Shown: positions 54,720 through 62,834, counted from the stretch's first letter. The stretch: DNA of 64,000 nucleotides from Ulvibacterium marinum (GCF_003626755.1 NZ_RBCJ01000004.1:124001-188000); one strand, 5' to 3'. Program-made: numbers and translations. The notes: generated from the letters alone by a model not told the origin.

Positions 54720-55478
54720 CTATCTTTTGTGTTCCGGGCTATCAAATCCTGCTTTACAACCAGCATCCCATTCATCGGGGAGATTGCCATAGGCGGGTAC
54801 GCCGCCATTGTCCTTTAACATTCGGGCCAGATGCAGGCAATTCCATACCAGGAAGGTGGTATTTCGATTCGTAAAGTCATTATCGGGGCCACCGGAACCT
54901 TCATCCCGATATGAAGGTCCGGGACCGGCTTCGCCCATCCAACCGGCATCCGCCTGAGGGGGAACCGTATACCCAATATGGGAGAGGGAGAAGAGGATAT
55001 TCATGGCGCAATGCTTTACGCCGTCCTCATTACCGGTAATCAAGGTAGCGCCTACCTTTCCATAATCCCGATACTGCCCCTTGGCATTAAACTGATGGGT
55101 ATAGCCGTACATACGTTCCAGGGTACGATTACATACGGAGGATTTTTCGCCTAGCCATACGGAGGTACAAACGATTAAAATGTCGCAAGCATCGATTTCT
55201 TGTTGAATCTGAGGCCAATCATCCCGGTCCCATTCCGGGGTCTGGGACATATCCAGACCCAATCCGGCCGGAATTACATAGTCTACCGGGCGAATTACTT
55301 TTGTGGTTGCACCATTGGCCTCAAAGATACGTTGGGCTACTTGGATCAATCCCTCGGTATGGGAAAGTACCGGGGTTCTATTTAGTGTACAGTTTAGAAA
55401 TAGAACGCTAAGATCATCGTACTTCGCGGGTGGATTGTCGCAGTGTTTTTGGGTCAGTTCCTTTAGTTGTTCTGTCAT
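54720..55478 (-). CDS. Flavodoxin-fold NAD(P)H oxidoreductase
   Basis: A 252-residue protein of the NADPH-dependent FMN reductase group. Features are LSVLFLNCTLNRTPVLSHT at the N-terminus (phosphate-binding loop position) and CDILIVCTSVWLGEKSSVCNRTLERM in the middle, typical of the family's flavin-binding loops. The C-terminal part is GNEDGVKHCAMNILFSLSH. It is upstream of the Rieske-TPP fusion gene in the same direction and could be its redox partner. Confidence 0.82.
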   Translation of the reverse strand: MTEQLKELTQKHCDNPPAKYDDLSVLFLNCTLNRTPVLSHTEGLIQVAQRIFEANGATTKVIRPVDYVIPAGLGLDMSQTPEWDRDDWPQIQQEIDACDILIVCTSVWLGEKSSVCNRTLERMYGYTHQFNAKGQYRDYGKVGATLITGNEDGVKHCAMNILFSLSHIGYTVPPQADAGWMGEAGPGPSYRDEGSGGPDNDFTNRNTTFLVWNCLHLARMLKDNGGVPAYGNLPDEWDAGCKAGFDSPEHKR

Positions 55479-55839
55479 TTTAATGTGTTTATTGGATTAG
55501 GTGGAGTTTGGGAAATCCCATACTATGTATGGATATGGGTTATCCGTCAAGAGTTGTTCCCTTGTTCTCCATTCTTGGGTCGATGAACCTTGACGTTCAT
55601 TACAACCGTAATGTATGAAAAAAAGAACAATACAGGTATTCGTTGGGCACTCGGCATCTCTGTTCAAAACATTCCATTGTTATGACTCTTAGTTTCCCAA
55701 AGGCAATGGAAATTCACGGCCACGTAGCGAAAAATCTTCTTTACTACATAGAAGATCTCTTATCTTAGTTCCACCTATAAAAAGGTATAGATCATTAATG
55801 ATCTATACTCCTACGTTGTATGTCATTTGAAAAAAACAA
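55479..55839. other. 361-bp gene-free stretch before the TIR-effector gene
   Basis: It contains a small hairpin (CATTAC/GTAATG around 55592-55607), a perfect palindrome at 55785-55808, and a GTTGTAT box at 55815-55821 close to the next start. No ORF is supported. Confidence 0.6.
55785..55808 (+). promoter_or_regulatory. Perfect 24-bp palindrome
   Basis: The half-site GTATAGATCATT is followed directly by its exact reverse complement, with no spacer. It lies 31 nt before the ATG of the TIR-effector gene. It could be an operator for a dimeric regulator or the tip of an attC-like hairpin. Confidence 0.6.
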
Positions 55840-56754
55840 ATGAAAGAAGATGTAAAACCGAAATACGAGATTGTTTACAGTGATTTAAAAAACCATCTAA
55901 TTGGTGATTTTTTAGTTTCTAGAGACTTTAAAATGGTAATGTCTCAAAATGGAGTTTATGAATGGTGGCAAAATATTTATGAGCAAGTCAAAGAAAATAG
56001 AACCTATGTTTCATTAGGATATGACCATAATAGAGGAGATAATATTGATACTCTTGCCATCGTTTTAAATGCTATTGAAGAAAACGAAGAAATTGAAAAA
56101 GTTTTTACACTTATAACCGTATCATTTATAGAATCCAAAAAGACAGATGAAGACTTTTCAGATATTATAGAAGCCATGACAGTAGCCAATTTTTCGAAAG
56201 ATTCAATAGGCGAAGTAGAAAAAGCATTTGAAAAACATAAACAATTAAAGTTACCCGAAAAAGAAGTTATAACATCAACTCGTTTGAAAAGAGCATCAAA
56301 TACCAAAAAGAATAAAAAGGACATTTTTATCGTTCACGGTCACAACGAAGAATTAAAAGAAAAGGTAGCAAGAACAATAGAAAAACTGAAGTTAAGCCCT
56401 GTAATACTTCACGAACAAAGTAATGAAGGACAAACAATAATTGAGAAATTCGAAAAACATTCGAATGTGAATTTTGCAGTAATTCTTCTGACTTATGATG
56501 ATTTCGGAAACGTAAAGTCTGACAACAATCATAATAAAAGAGCAAGACAAAATGTTATTCTCGAATTAGGGTATTTTATAGCTAAAATAGGACGTGAAAA
56601 TGTTATGCCTTTATATGAAAAAGGAGTAGAACTTCCAAGTGATATTTCTGGAGTTCTTTATACATTAATTGACGAATCTGAGAATTGGAAATTTAGATTA
56701 GTAAAAGAATTAAAATCTGCTGGATTTAAAGTAGATGCTAATGATATAATTTAA
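55840..56754 (+). CDS. TIR-domain effector protein (CAP12/Pycsar-type), candidate defence gene
   Basis: A 304-residue protein. The C-terminal half (about 161-295) is a predicted nucleotide-binding TIR-like domain: DIFIVHGHNEELKEKVAR, LSPVILHEQSNEGQTIIEKFE, FAVILLTYDDFG, RARQNVILELGYFIAKIGR and LPSDISGVLY. E242 in the NVILELGYF motif matches the position of the family's catalytic glutamate. The N-terminal 150 residues (mixed, acidic) are not recognised and could be the sensor. Such domains cleave NAD+ in phage defence (Pycsar, CBASS, Thoeris-type systems). No cyclase gene is next to it, so it may act alone. Confidence 0.75.
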   Translation: MKEDVKPKYEIVYSDLKNHLIGDFLVSRDFKMVMSQNGVYEWWQNIYEQVKENRTYVSLGYDHNRGDNIDTLAIVLNAIEENEEIEKVFTLITVSFIESKKTDEDFSDIIEAMTVANFSKDSIGEVEKAFEKHKQLKLPEKEVITSTRLKRASNTKKNKKDIFIVHGHNEELKEKVARTIEKLKLSPVILHEQSNEGQTIIEKFEKHSNVNFAVILLTYDDFGNVKSDNNHNKRARQNVILELGYFIAKIGRENVMPLYEKGVELPSDISGVLYTLIDESENWKFRLVKELKSAGFKVDANDII

Positions 56755-56769
56755 ACAGAATCAAACTTA

Positions 56770-56822
56770 AGATGACTATAAGTAAATCATACGCAACTAA
56801 TCATACCCAAGACCATTAACGG
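56770..56822 (+). repeat. Weak attC-like site between TIR gene and octapeptide-repeat gene
   Basis: The right arm at 56793-56822 begins GCAACTAATCATAC and ends in ACCATTAACGG. It is nearly identical to the right arm of the site at 58247-58275. The left arm is not well matched, so this site is incomplete or degenerate. Confidence 0.4.
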
Positions 56823-56847
56823 TAATTTGAAAAACACTTAATATAAT

Positions 56848-57306
56848 ATGAGTAGACCGGAAATTGAAAACTTAAGAACTTGGCCACGAAATTTGAGTAC
56901 AAGTTTAGGTGGCGGACTTTCAACTGCCTTGGGTGGCGGAATGTCAACGGCATTGAATGGTGGAGCATCCACAGCAATTTATGGTGGTCTATCCAAAGCA
57001 TTGTACGGTGGTATGTCAACTGCTCTTTATGGAGGGTTATCTACTGGACTATATGGCGGTCTTTCAACTGCACTTTACGGAGGATTATCGACCGCGTTAT
57101 ACGGAGGACTTTCAACTGCACTTGGCGGCGGATTATCTAAAGCAATTGGAGGTGGAATGTCGACTTCACCCTCAAATGTTTATAGAAGCAACATACCGCC
57201 TTGGCCGTATTTTGTCAGAGAATTGGAAAAACGTGGTTATGATTGGGCAGTAGAGAGAATAAAAAATCATTTACCGGACTTTTTATGGCCTGAGAATTAT
57301 TTTTAA
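56848..57306 (+). CDS. Octapeptide-repeat protein, unknown function
   Basis: A 152-residue protein. Residues 16-103 are 11 tandem octads of the form [LM]-S-[TK]-[AGS]-[LI]-[YGN]-G-G, with one degenerate extra unit after them. It ends in a non-repeat aromatic helix region of about 40 residues (PPWPYFVRELEKRGYDWAVE, then a WPENYF end). The N-terminus (MSRPEIENLRTWPRNLS) is also non-repeat. I recall similar small proteins with STGPGGG-type octads in other bacteria, with no known function. The regular spacing suggests a beta-solenoid. At DNA level the unit is 24 bp. Confidence 0.8.
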   Translation: MSRPEIENLRTWPRNLSTSLGGGLSTALGGGMSTALNGGASTAIYGGLSKALYGGMSTALYGGLSTGLYGGLSTALYGGLSTALYGGLSTALGGGLSKAIGGGMSTSPSNVYRSNIPPWPYFVRELEKRGYDWAVERIKNHLPDFLWPENYF

Positions 57307-57388
57307 AAATGACTTTTAAATTGAAAAAAGAAAAAGCTGCCTCTAATAATGATTTTAATTCATAGTTGTTTTCCTACTAATTCAAAAC

Positions 57389-57492
57389 TATTAACCATGA
57401 GCAAAGCGGGATGTCATACAGAAAAGCCCATCACGTCAAACCTCTAACTTGCTACGTTTGATGTGACGAAGCCATACATGAGACCGTTAGCT
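57389..57492 (+). repeat. attC-like inverted repeat
   Basis: A left box TATTAAC (57389-57395) and right box GTTAGCT (57486-57492) bracket a strong inner hairpin: ATCACGTCAAAC against GTTTGATGTGACG. The spacing (104 bp) is in the range of attC sites. Confidence 0.45.
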
Positions 57493-57506
57493 ATAAGACC
57501 AAAAAA

Positions 57507-58103
57507 TTGAAGCTAGTACAAAAACATCGCGGAGAAAGAAGAACCTTCCTTATTCAAGCAAACGGACTAAAAATTTCGGAGGATAGCTCGTTTGGCACAA
57601 GCAGACGTACAATCCCTTTTGAAAATATTACTAACGAATTCGTTTCATTAAAGTTTAACCCCATTCATTACTTGGTAATTATTGTACTTGGTGTTTTGGT
57701 TATTTTTTCCTTTTTAGTCTTAAAAATGTATAACATAGATGACCTAGGTAAAATTTATAGGTGGATTCTAATATTTCTCGTTGGTGGGATCTTTGGAATA
57801 TATAACTTTAAAATGGCATCAACAGTTCTTAGATGTATAGATTTTGAAGGAATTGAGTTCTATAAAAATGAACCTTCTAAAAAAGAAATGGATTTGTTTA
57901 TTAAAGAATTATTCAAACGTAGGAATTTATATCTAGAAGAGCGATTTGAAAAAGTAAATCCAAATTTGAATTATGAATATCAATATGGAATGTTTTATCA
58001 TTTACATTCATTGGAAATAATAGATTCTGAAAAACTTGACAAACTGATTTCTGAGCTTGATAAAGCATTTGAAGGTGAATTTATCACATTTAGTAAAAAT
58101 TAA
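57507..58103 (+). CDS. Two-helix membrane protein, unknown function
   Basis: A 198-residue protein. A basic N-terminal beta-like stretch (about 1-50) precedes two membrane helices (about 53-75, PIHYLVIIVLGVLVIFSFLVL, and 84-102, WILIFLVGGIFGIYNF). The C-terminal 85 residues are soluble and helical. The start is TTG at 57507, with no ATG alternative upstream. It lies between two attC-like repeats; the family is not recognised. Confidence 0.65.
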   Translation: MKLVQKHRGERRTFLIQANGLKISEDSSFGTSRRTIPFENITNEFVSLKFNPIHYLVIIVLGVLVIFSFLVLKMYNIDDLGKIYRWILIFLVGGIFGIYNFKMASTVLRCIDFEGIEFYKNEPSKKEMDLFIKELFKRRNLYLEERFEKVNPNLNYEYQYGMFYHLHSLEIIDSEKLDKLISELDKAFEGEFITFSKN

Positions 58104-58110
58104 GGCCAGT

Positions 58111-58275
58111 GACTAACACTGTGTATAACTAATTGCGAGCGGAATTTCCAGCTGGAATTTCTAGCAATCAATTACCTTTAGTCTCAGGTGGGCATTTTCC
58201 GTTTAGGCCAGCGCGCCAACTCGCCCGCTACTGATGCAGACGGCGTGCAACTAATCGTACACATGACCGTTAGTC
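58111..58275 (+). repeat. attC-like inverted repeat, clearest copy
   Basis: GACTAAC at 58111-58117 is the exact complement of GTTAGTC at 58269-58275. Beyond these boxes the arms keep pairing for about 25 bp (TGTATAACTAATTGC against GCAACTAATCGTAC). A further palindrome (TTCCAGCTGGAA at about 58146) lies inside. Total length is 165 bp. Confidence 0.55.
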
Positions 58276-58359
58276 AATAAAAAGAAGCATAGTGCACAAA
58301 CTAATAACAATTATGTTACTTGGATTATTTGCATGAATAGTTAACAAAGACCTGAGAAT

Positions 58360-59064
58360 ATGGGACTATTTGACAGATTTAAAAAGCAAAAACCAGAACA
58401 TAACGACTTAGAGATTCGATTTGACTTGTCTGACTCTAATTTAGAAAAGTTAAAAGAAATTGAAATTGGAAATGTCAATTTACCGACTGGAAAAATAATC
58501 GCAAGTGATCCTTTTTTTACTCATAGCACTAAACCATTTTCTCGATCAGTTGATTCAGGGACATATCCCGTGAAAATATATATAGCTAAAATTGAGCCTG
58601 AGCATTATAGAATAGCTTTTGCCAAAATAAAATTTCGACCTGAAACTGCTACAAATTGGATACTAGCGTTGTCAGACGACATGAAAATTGAAGATTTGAT
58701 TAGATTAAAGGAAGGTGAGTATTTTGGCTTTCCTGTTGATGCTGGATTAGGTTGTTTCGTAGATGAGAAAACTAATGAGAATTTTTTAAGCAAAATAGAT
58801 AGGTTCTACAGGGAAAATCCTGATAAGAACTATTATGATGATTTATTAGCAGCTGAATTTGATAAATATTCCTCTGGAAACAAATATTCAAGAGATTTAG
58901 GAGACTGGAATAACCATATCCTAAATGACACATCTGATTTGAATGTTATTATGTTTGCATCAGGATGGGGTGATGGTTACTATCCAACTTATTGGGGATA
59001 TAATGACAAAAAGGAAACGGTAGAGCTTACCATTGACTTTTTGATAGACTTAGATGATGAATAA
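58360..59064 (+). CDS. DUF4241-domain protein
   Basis: A 234-residue cytosolic protein. The DUF4241 hallmarks are visible: LPTGKIIASDPFF, the FPVDAGLGCFVDEKT segment and FASGWGDGYYPTYWGY. This family occurs widely in bacteria as single proteins. I recall it among candidates for immunity to toxins but cannot confirm that here, as no toxin gene is adjacent. It is flanked by attC-like repeats. Confidence 0.82.
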   Translation: MGLFDRFKKQKPEHNDLEIRFDLSDSNLEKLKEIEIGNVNLPTGKIIASDPFFTHSTKPFSRSVDSGTYPVKIYIAKIEPEHYRIAFAKIKFRPETATNWILALSDDMKIEDLIRLKEGEYFGFPVDAGLGCFVDEKTNENFLSKIDRFYRENPDKNYYDDLLAAEFDKYSSGNKYSRDLGDWNNHILNDTSDLNVIMFASGWGDGYYPTYWGYNDKKETVELTIDFLIDLDDE

Positions 59065-59071
59065 TTAATTA

Positions 59072-59200
59072 CTACAACAATACATATACAAAATCGGCAT
59101 GATAGTAGTAAATTCAAGGATGTAACCCGCTTCAAAATTGTAACCGTTTGATGAGTTTGAAACCAGCAATCGTCCATACTGCATATACTCACCGTTAGGT
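59072..59200 (+). repeat. attC-like inverted repeat
   Basis: The left box is CTACAAC (59072-59078). The right box GTTAGGT (59194-59200) fits the GTTRRRY attC consensus. The arms between are only loosely complementary. Confidence 0.4.
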
Positions 59201-59211
59201 AATATTATTAC

Positions 59212-60030
59212 ATGAAAGTTTTACTCTACTTATTAACCCTAGGGTTTGTCTTATCTTGTTCTACAACAAAAAATCTTCGCGATGAAAATAATAAGCTTTT
59301 CAAAGCAATTGCTGAAGCTGAATACAGTGCCAAACGTAAAGGAGAATTGACCAGGGAAGAAGCCTTAAAAAAATTATCAAAAAGAAAATTTTATGACAAC
59401 CAAGGCATATTGGTGGGGTACTGGAACTATGAACTGGATGGAACTATTTACGAACAAACAAAACTCCTTAAGAACAAAAAACATAAATTAATTAAGAGTA
59501 GCACTTATGATAGTCAAGGAAATCTAAAAAGATATATAATAACCGAATCTGATGAAAAAGGTAATATTATTGTTTATCGAACTTTTGATTCTAATCATAA
59601 GGCCATTTCTATCCAAAAGAATGAGTATGACTCAAATGAAAATGTGATTTCAATGTCCAGAACAAGTGTTACTGCAAACAAAAGTTCCAAAACATCGAGC
59701 AAATACAATTCAAAAAATCAGTTAATTGAAAAAACTGAATACAAACCAGATGGATCAATTAAAGATGTAAGAACTTACAAGTATGATAAAACGGGAAATG
59801 AAATAGAATCTGATTTGAGAAGGCCCAATGGTTACTACACAAGATTTATCTCAGAATTTGACCAGAACAATAATTTGACCATTCAAAATTGGTATGATGA
59901 ATCTGGCAAACAAACTCACAGAACTTCATTCTCGCATGAATATGACAAAAACAATAATTGGATAACCAGAAAGAGATATTCAAATGGGAAGTTAGGTTAT
60001 GTTTGGGAGAGAATAATTGAATATCATTAA
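59212..60030 (+). CDS. Lipoprotein with YD/RHS-like repeats
   Basis: A 272-residue lipoprotein (signal ending at FVLSC, Cys16). The mature part has repeated beta-strand units of the Y-D-x-x-G-N type (YDSQGNLKRYI, YDSNENVISM, YDKTGNEIES, FDQNNNLTI, YDKNNNWIT). These resemble the MORN/YD-repeat-like arrays of many Bacteroidota surface proteins. It has no toxin-like C-terminal domain. It begins 12 nt after a GTTAGGT box. Confidence 0.75.
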   Translation: MKVLLYLLTLGFVLSCSTTKNLRDENNKLFKAIAEAEYSAKRKGELTREEALKKLSKRKFYDNQGILVGYWNYELDGTIYEQTKLLKNKKHKLIKSSTYDSQGNLKRYIITESDEKGNIIVYRTFDSNHKAISIQKNEYDSNENVISMSRTSVTANKSSKTSSKYNSKNQLIEKTEYKPDGSIKDVRTYKYDKTGNEIESDLRRPNGYYTRFISEFDQNNNLTIQNWYDESGKQTHRTSFSHEYDKNNNWITRKRYSNGKLGYVWERIIEYH

Positions 60031-60036
60031 AACGTG

Positions 60037-60164
60037 GCCTAACAAAAGCTAAAATTCATCACTACTTCCAAGTTCCTTTAAAATATTCCTACATTAGAGT
60101 AACAAAAATTAAGGAGCTTGATTAGATTATTACCAGATCGAAACCATAGCCGGGACCGTTATAA
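60037..60164 (+). repeat. attC-like inverted repeat
   Basis: The left box is GCCTAAC (60037-60043), an exact RYYYAAC match. The right box is GTTATAA (60158-60164), inside ACCGTTAT. Total length is 128 bp. Confidence 0.45.
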
Positions 60165-60185
60165 ACCACATCAAAATTCAAAGTA

Positions 60186-60548
60186 ATGCAAAACCTGACA
60201 AAAATTTATTTTACAGTTATGCTATTGGTCTGTTTCCAAAGCGGTTTTGGGCAAAGCAGTAGTACGAGCAAGATGTTCCAAGCCATGGCGGAATCCGAAT
60301 CCGATTTGCTGATTCGCATCAACAACAACATGAATGAGAAGGAGTTACAATCCCGAATCGCTATTTTACATCATCTGGATAAGGCCATTACCATTGACTA
60401 TTCCCGGGATGCATCCGGAAACATCACAACGCTTTCTAGTTCAGGAGGCAAAAATAAGGGCTCCTGTGAATCCGATGATTTTGGATATCTTATCATCTCC
60501 TTACAGAATAATCGTTGGAGGAATTGTATGATTTCCGATAAGGAATAA
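60186..60548 (+). CDS. Small exported protein, unknown function
   Basis: A 120-residue protein with a signal peptide (cleavage near GFGQ, about residue 23). The mature part starts with a polar Ser/Thr segment and a helix (KMFQAMAESESDLLIRINNN). It ends in a short beta region with a Gly/Ser loop (LSSSGGKNKGS). It has no recognised family and sits alone between attC-like boxes. Confidence 0.6.
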   Translation: MQNLTKIYFTVMLLVCFQSGFGQSSSTSKMFQAMAESESDLLIRINNNMNEKELQSRIAILHHLDKAITIDYSRDASGNITTLSSSGGKNKGSCESDDFGYLIISLQNNRWRNCMISDKE

Positions 60549-60640
60549 ATCTCTTCTGCTTATTTGAACAACAAAATCTGTAATATATCGCAGAGGATTC
60601 CCGAACGTTTGGGTCGGATGGGGAAATCCTTGTTTATTCG

Positions 60641-60657
60641 CTAACTTCGTGTTAGGA
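60641..60657 (+). repeat. CTAAC/GTTAG mini-hairpin
   Basis: CTAAC at 60641 and GTTAG at 60651 face each other across TTCGT, followed by GA. It may be the remains of an attC-like site or a simple hairpin. Confidence 0.3.
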
Positions 60658-60730
60658 CGGGAAAGTCAGCTTTGACATTATAGCCAAGAGCATTGTGCCT
60701 AGCTTATAAAAATCCAAAAACCAACATGAA

Positions 60731-61201
60731 TTGGACATAAAACAAATTATAAGTTTTATAAAAAAATACTACTGGATTGCCATGATTCCTGTTGCTATTT
60801 TTGCTTTTATCTCTCTGGAAGAGGAAAAAAAAGATATCGATCAAAACAAATCTATCACTTACGGAGTTGTCAAGCGCTCAAGGCCTATAGCAAAACAGTT
60901 TAGCAAAAGACATTATGACTACGACTTCTACGTAGACGGACAAAGATTTTCAGGAAGTTCAATAGGCTGGTTAAGTGATGACATTGATCAAGGAAATTAC
61001 TACGTCGTAGAATATTCCATTAAAAATCCGGAGCATAGTCGTATGGACTTTGAAATTCAATATTCGCCTGTAGTTCAAACTAATGAGTTGGGAAAAAAGG
61101 ACACCACTTACATACGCGCAAGTGAAATGAAAATGAATATTCCTGAGGAATATAGGAGCCGAATCGAAAACCTAAAAATAGATGCGGAAATGGAAAACTG
61201 A
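60731..61201 (+). CDS. Single-helix membrane protein, unknown function
   Basis: A 156-residue protein with one N-terminal membrane helix (about 12-28, YYWIAMIPVAIFAFISL) and a beta-rich soluble domain (TYGVVKRSRPIAKQF, then YDFYVDGQRFSGSSIGWL and YYVVEYSIKNPEH). This layout recalls DUF3592-like proteins. The start is TTG at 60731; an ATG at 60726 opens only a four-codon out-of-frame ORF. Confidence 0.6.
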   Translation: MDIKQIISFIKKYYWIAMIPVAIFAFISLEEEKKDIDQNKSITYGVVKRSRPIAKQFSKRHYDYDFYVDGQRFSGSSIGWLSDDIDQGNYYVVEYSIKNPEHSRMDFEIQYSPVVQTNELGKKDTTYIRASEMKMNIPEEYRSRIENLKIDAEMEN

Positions 61202-61216
61202 GCTGTAACAGACTAA

Positions 61217-61223
61217 GCCCAAC
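61217..61223 (+). repeat. RYYYAAC-type box (GCCCAAC), probable right edge of the cassette cluster
   Basis: GCCCAAC followed by AAAGCC matches the left attC box consensus. It lies 15 nt after the last cassette-like gene. No paired GTT box is clear downstream. Confidence 0.35.
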
Positions 61224-61367
61224 AAAGCCTAAAGGTAATACGGACTAAAAGGGAAAACCGAAAGGTCTGTGTATATTTATGGAGGCACTAAGACGAAAAC
61301 TTTTCTTATTTGTTCACTAAGCTGGCGGAACGCAAAATCAACTAAAAAATTCAACATACATCTAAAT

Positions 61368-62318
61368 ATGAATATAGCCGTAGCTCAATTTCAACCCAAA
61401 GACGGAGATAAAGCATACAACTTATCGGTAATTCGAAAACTTGCGGAAAAGGCAAAATCCAACGGAGCGGACTTGATAAGTTTTCACGAAATGTCCATTA
61501 CCGCATACACCTATACCAAGGATTTAACCCTGGAACAGCTAACGGATTTGGCGGAGGACGTTCCCAACGGAAAGAGCACGAAGGAGTTAATCGCGATTTC
61601 CAATGATTTGGACATTCCAATTTTGGCAGGTCTTGTGGAAAAATCGGACGGAAAAATTTATAATACCTATATCTGCGTTGCGGGTGATGGAGTAGTTGCC
61701 AAATACCGAAAAATACACCCTTTTATCAACCCATATATGTCCGCCGGGGACGAATATTGTGTATTCGACCTACTCGGTTGGAAATGTGGAATTTTAATTT
61801 GCTATGACAACAACGTCATAGAAAACGTGCGGGCAACTAGCCTTTTGGGGGCAGAACTGATTTTCGCTCCCCATGTGACTGGCTGTACACCATCTGCCAT
61901 GCCACATCGAGATTATGTAGACGACAAATATTGGCAGAATCGTGCAAATGACCCAGTTTCATTACGAATGGAATTTGATGGCCCTAAAGGTAGGCGGTGG
62001 TTAATGCGCTGGCTACCTGCAAGAGCCTATGACAATGGAGTTTATTATGCGTTTACCAACCCGATCGGCTATGATGGCGAACATCTTAAAAATGGGAATT
62101 CGATGATCATCGACCCTTATGGAGAAGTTTTGTCCGAAATAAAATCCTTTGAAGACGAAATCACGATTTCAAAAATCACAAAGGAGAAAATCCAACTTTC
62201 GGGAGGTTGGCGCTACAAAAATGCAAGAAGACCGGAATTGTACAAGCATATCATCGGTGGTAATCACAAATCGGAAACAACCCCTGTGTGGATGAAGGAG
62301 AAAACGGCCAAAGATTAA
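61368..62318 (+). CDS. Nitrilase-family (carbon-nitrogen hydrolase) enzyme
   Basis: A 316-residue cytosolic enzyme with the Glu-Lys-Cys triad. Glu is in DLISFHEMSI, Lys in KYRKIHPFI and Cys in CGILICYDNNVI. The start is ATG 61368 (MNIAVAQFQP); the frame is open another 99 nt upstream but without similarity. It hydrolyses amides or nitriles; the C-terminal extension SGGWRYKNARRPELY is typical of some branches. The substrate is not deducible. Confidence 0.9.
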   Translation: MNIAVAQFQPKDGDKAYNLSVIRKLAEKAKSNGADLISFHEMSITAYTYTKDLTLEQLTDLAEDVPNGKSTKELIAISNDLDIPILAGLVEKSDGKIYNTYICVAGDGVVAKYRKIHPFINPYMSAGDEYCVFDLLGWKCGILICYDNNVIENVRATSLLGAELIFAPHVTGCTPSAMPHRDYVDDKYWQNRANDPVSLRMEFDGPKGRRWLMRWLPARAYDNGVYYAFTNPIGYDGEHLKNGNSMIIDPYGEVLSEIKSFEDEITISKITKEKIQLSGGWRYKNARRPELYKHIIGGNHKSETTPVWMKEKTAKD

Positions 62319-62367
62319 GAAAATGCCTGTGCCTAATGATTGCTATTGCAAATAGTCATGTTCCTTT

Positions 62368-62829
62368 TTACCGATGTGGCGGTGGTGGTCCACCTCGTCC
62401 TGGGCCCGGAGGTCTAAGCGCTCGGCGAACGATACGCTTGAGCTTTCTTTTTTGTTCGGCATCGCACATACGCTCCAGTGTATTGAAAAAGGAGAAGATT
62501 TCCTTTTCCCTTTCCTGGCTCAAATTGCCGATAGTGGAGGTTATGGAATCCAGTTCTTGGTCTGAAAAATCGGTTGAGCCCAAATTGGAAAAAAGCAATT
62601 CCTTCAATTCCTGGGTACGCTCATCAATGGCTCGCATTTTACGATGGTGTTCCGCATTCACCTCTTGAAACTTCATCTGCTGTTCTTCGGTAAAATTCAA
62701 TTCCTTGAAAATAAAATCCCGAGGTGGTCTTGGTTTTTTGTTCGGTTCCTTAAAAGTCAAATAAAGCAGTACACCGTTCATGACCATTAGGAAAATCAAT
62801 AACAGGGTAAGGAGTAGATTTTTCTTCAT
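62368..62829 (-). CDS. Spy/CnrX-like periplasmic heavy-metal-sensor-type protein
   Basis: About 153 residues from ATG 62829. An N-terminal membrane anchor (about 3-24) precedes a helical-hairpin domain of the Spy/CpxP/heavy-metal-sensor group. Features are LNFTEEQQMKFQEVNAEHHRKMRAID and a Pro/Gly-rich, Arg-rich C-terminal tail (RPPGPGRGGPPPPHR). It is the third gene after an ECF sigma gene and a short membrane protein gene. Confidence 0.78.
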   Translation of the reverse strand: MKKNLLLTLLLIFLMVMNGVLLYLTFKEPNKKPRPPRDFIFKELNFTEEQQMKFQEVNAEHHRKMRAIDERTQELKELLFSNLGSTDFSDQELDSITSTIGNLSQEREKEIFSFFNTLERMCDAEQKRKLKRIVRRALRPPGPGRGGPPPPHR

Positions 62830-62834
62830 AACGG

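Larger units (their letters stand above)
55480..61260 (+). mobile_element. Candidate integron-like gene-cassette cluster (attC-type repeats, no integrase seen)
   Basis: Seven unrelated genes lie here, all on the plus strand, each flanked by an imperfect inverted repeat with AAC/GTT core boxes. They are more AT-rich than the regions on either side, and several use TTG starts. The repeated right arms share ACCGTTAG-like ends. This is the layout of a cluster of attC sites lacking an integrase (CALIN). The left edge is unclear: the last gene of the neighbouring region starts at 55478. The right edge is near the GCCCAAC box at 61217. Alternative: independent insertions that share terminal repeats for another reason. 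Confidence 0.45.

Noticed and set aside
56880..57253. Additional frames open across the octapeptide repeat
   Set aside because: A 24-bp repeat keeps all frames open or closed together. Only the frame with the regular octads and sensible ends is credible.
57142..57300. Reading the octad protein as an antifreeze or ice-nucleation protein
   Set aside because: The period is eight with GG pairs, without the TxT or GYGST patterns of those families.
59212..60030. Polymorphic RHS toxin
   Set aside because: The YD-like repeats are few, the protein is a short lipoprotein, and no toxin domain or immunity gene follows.
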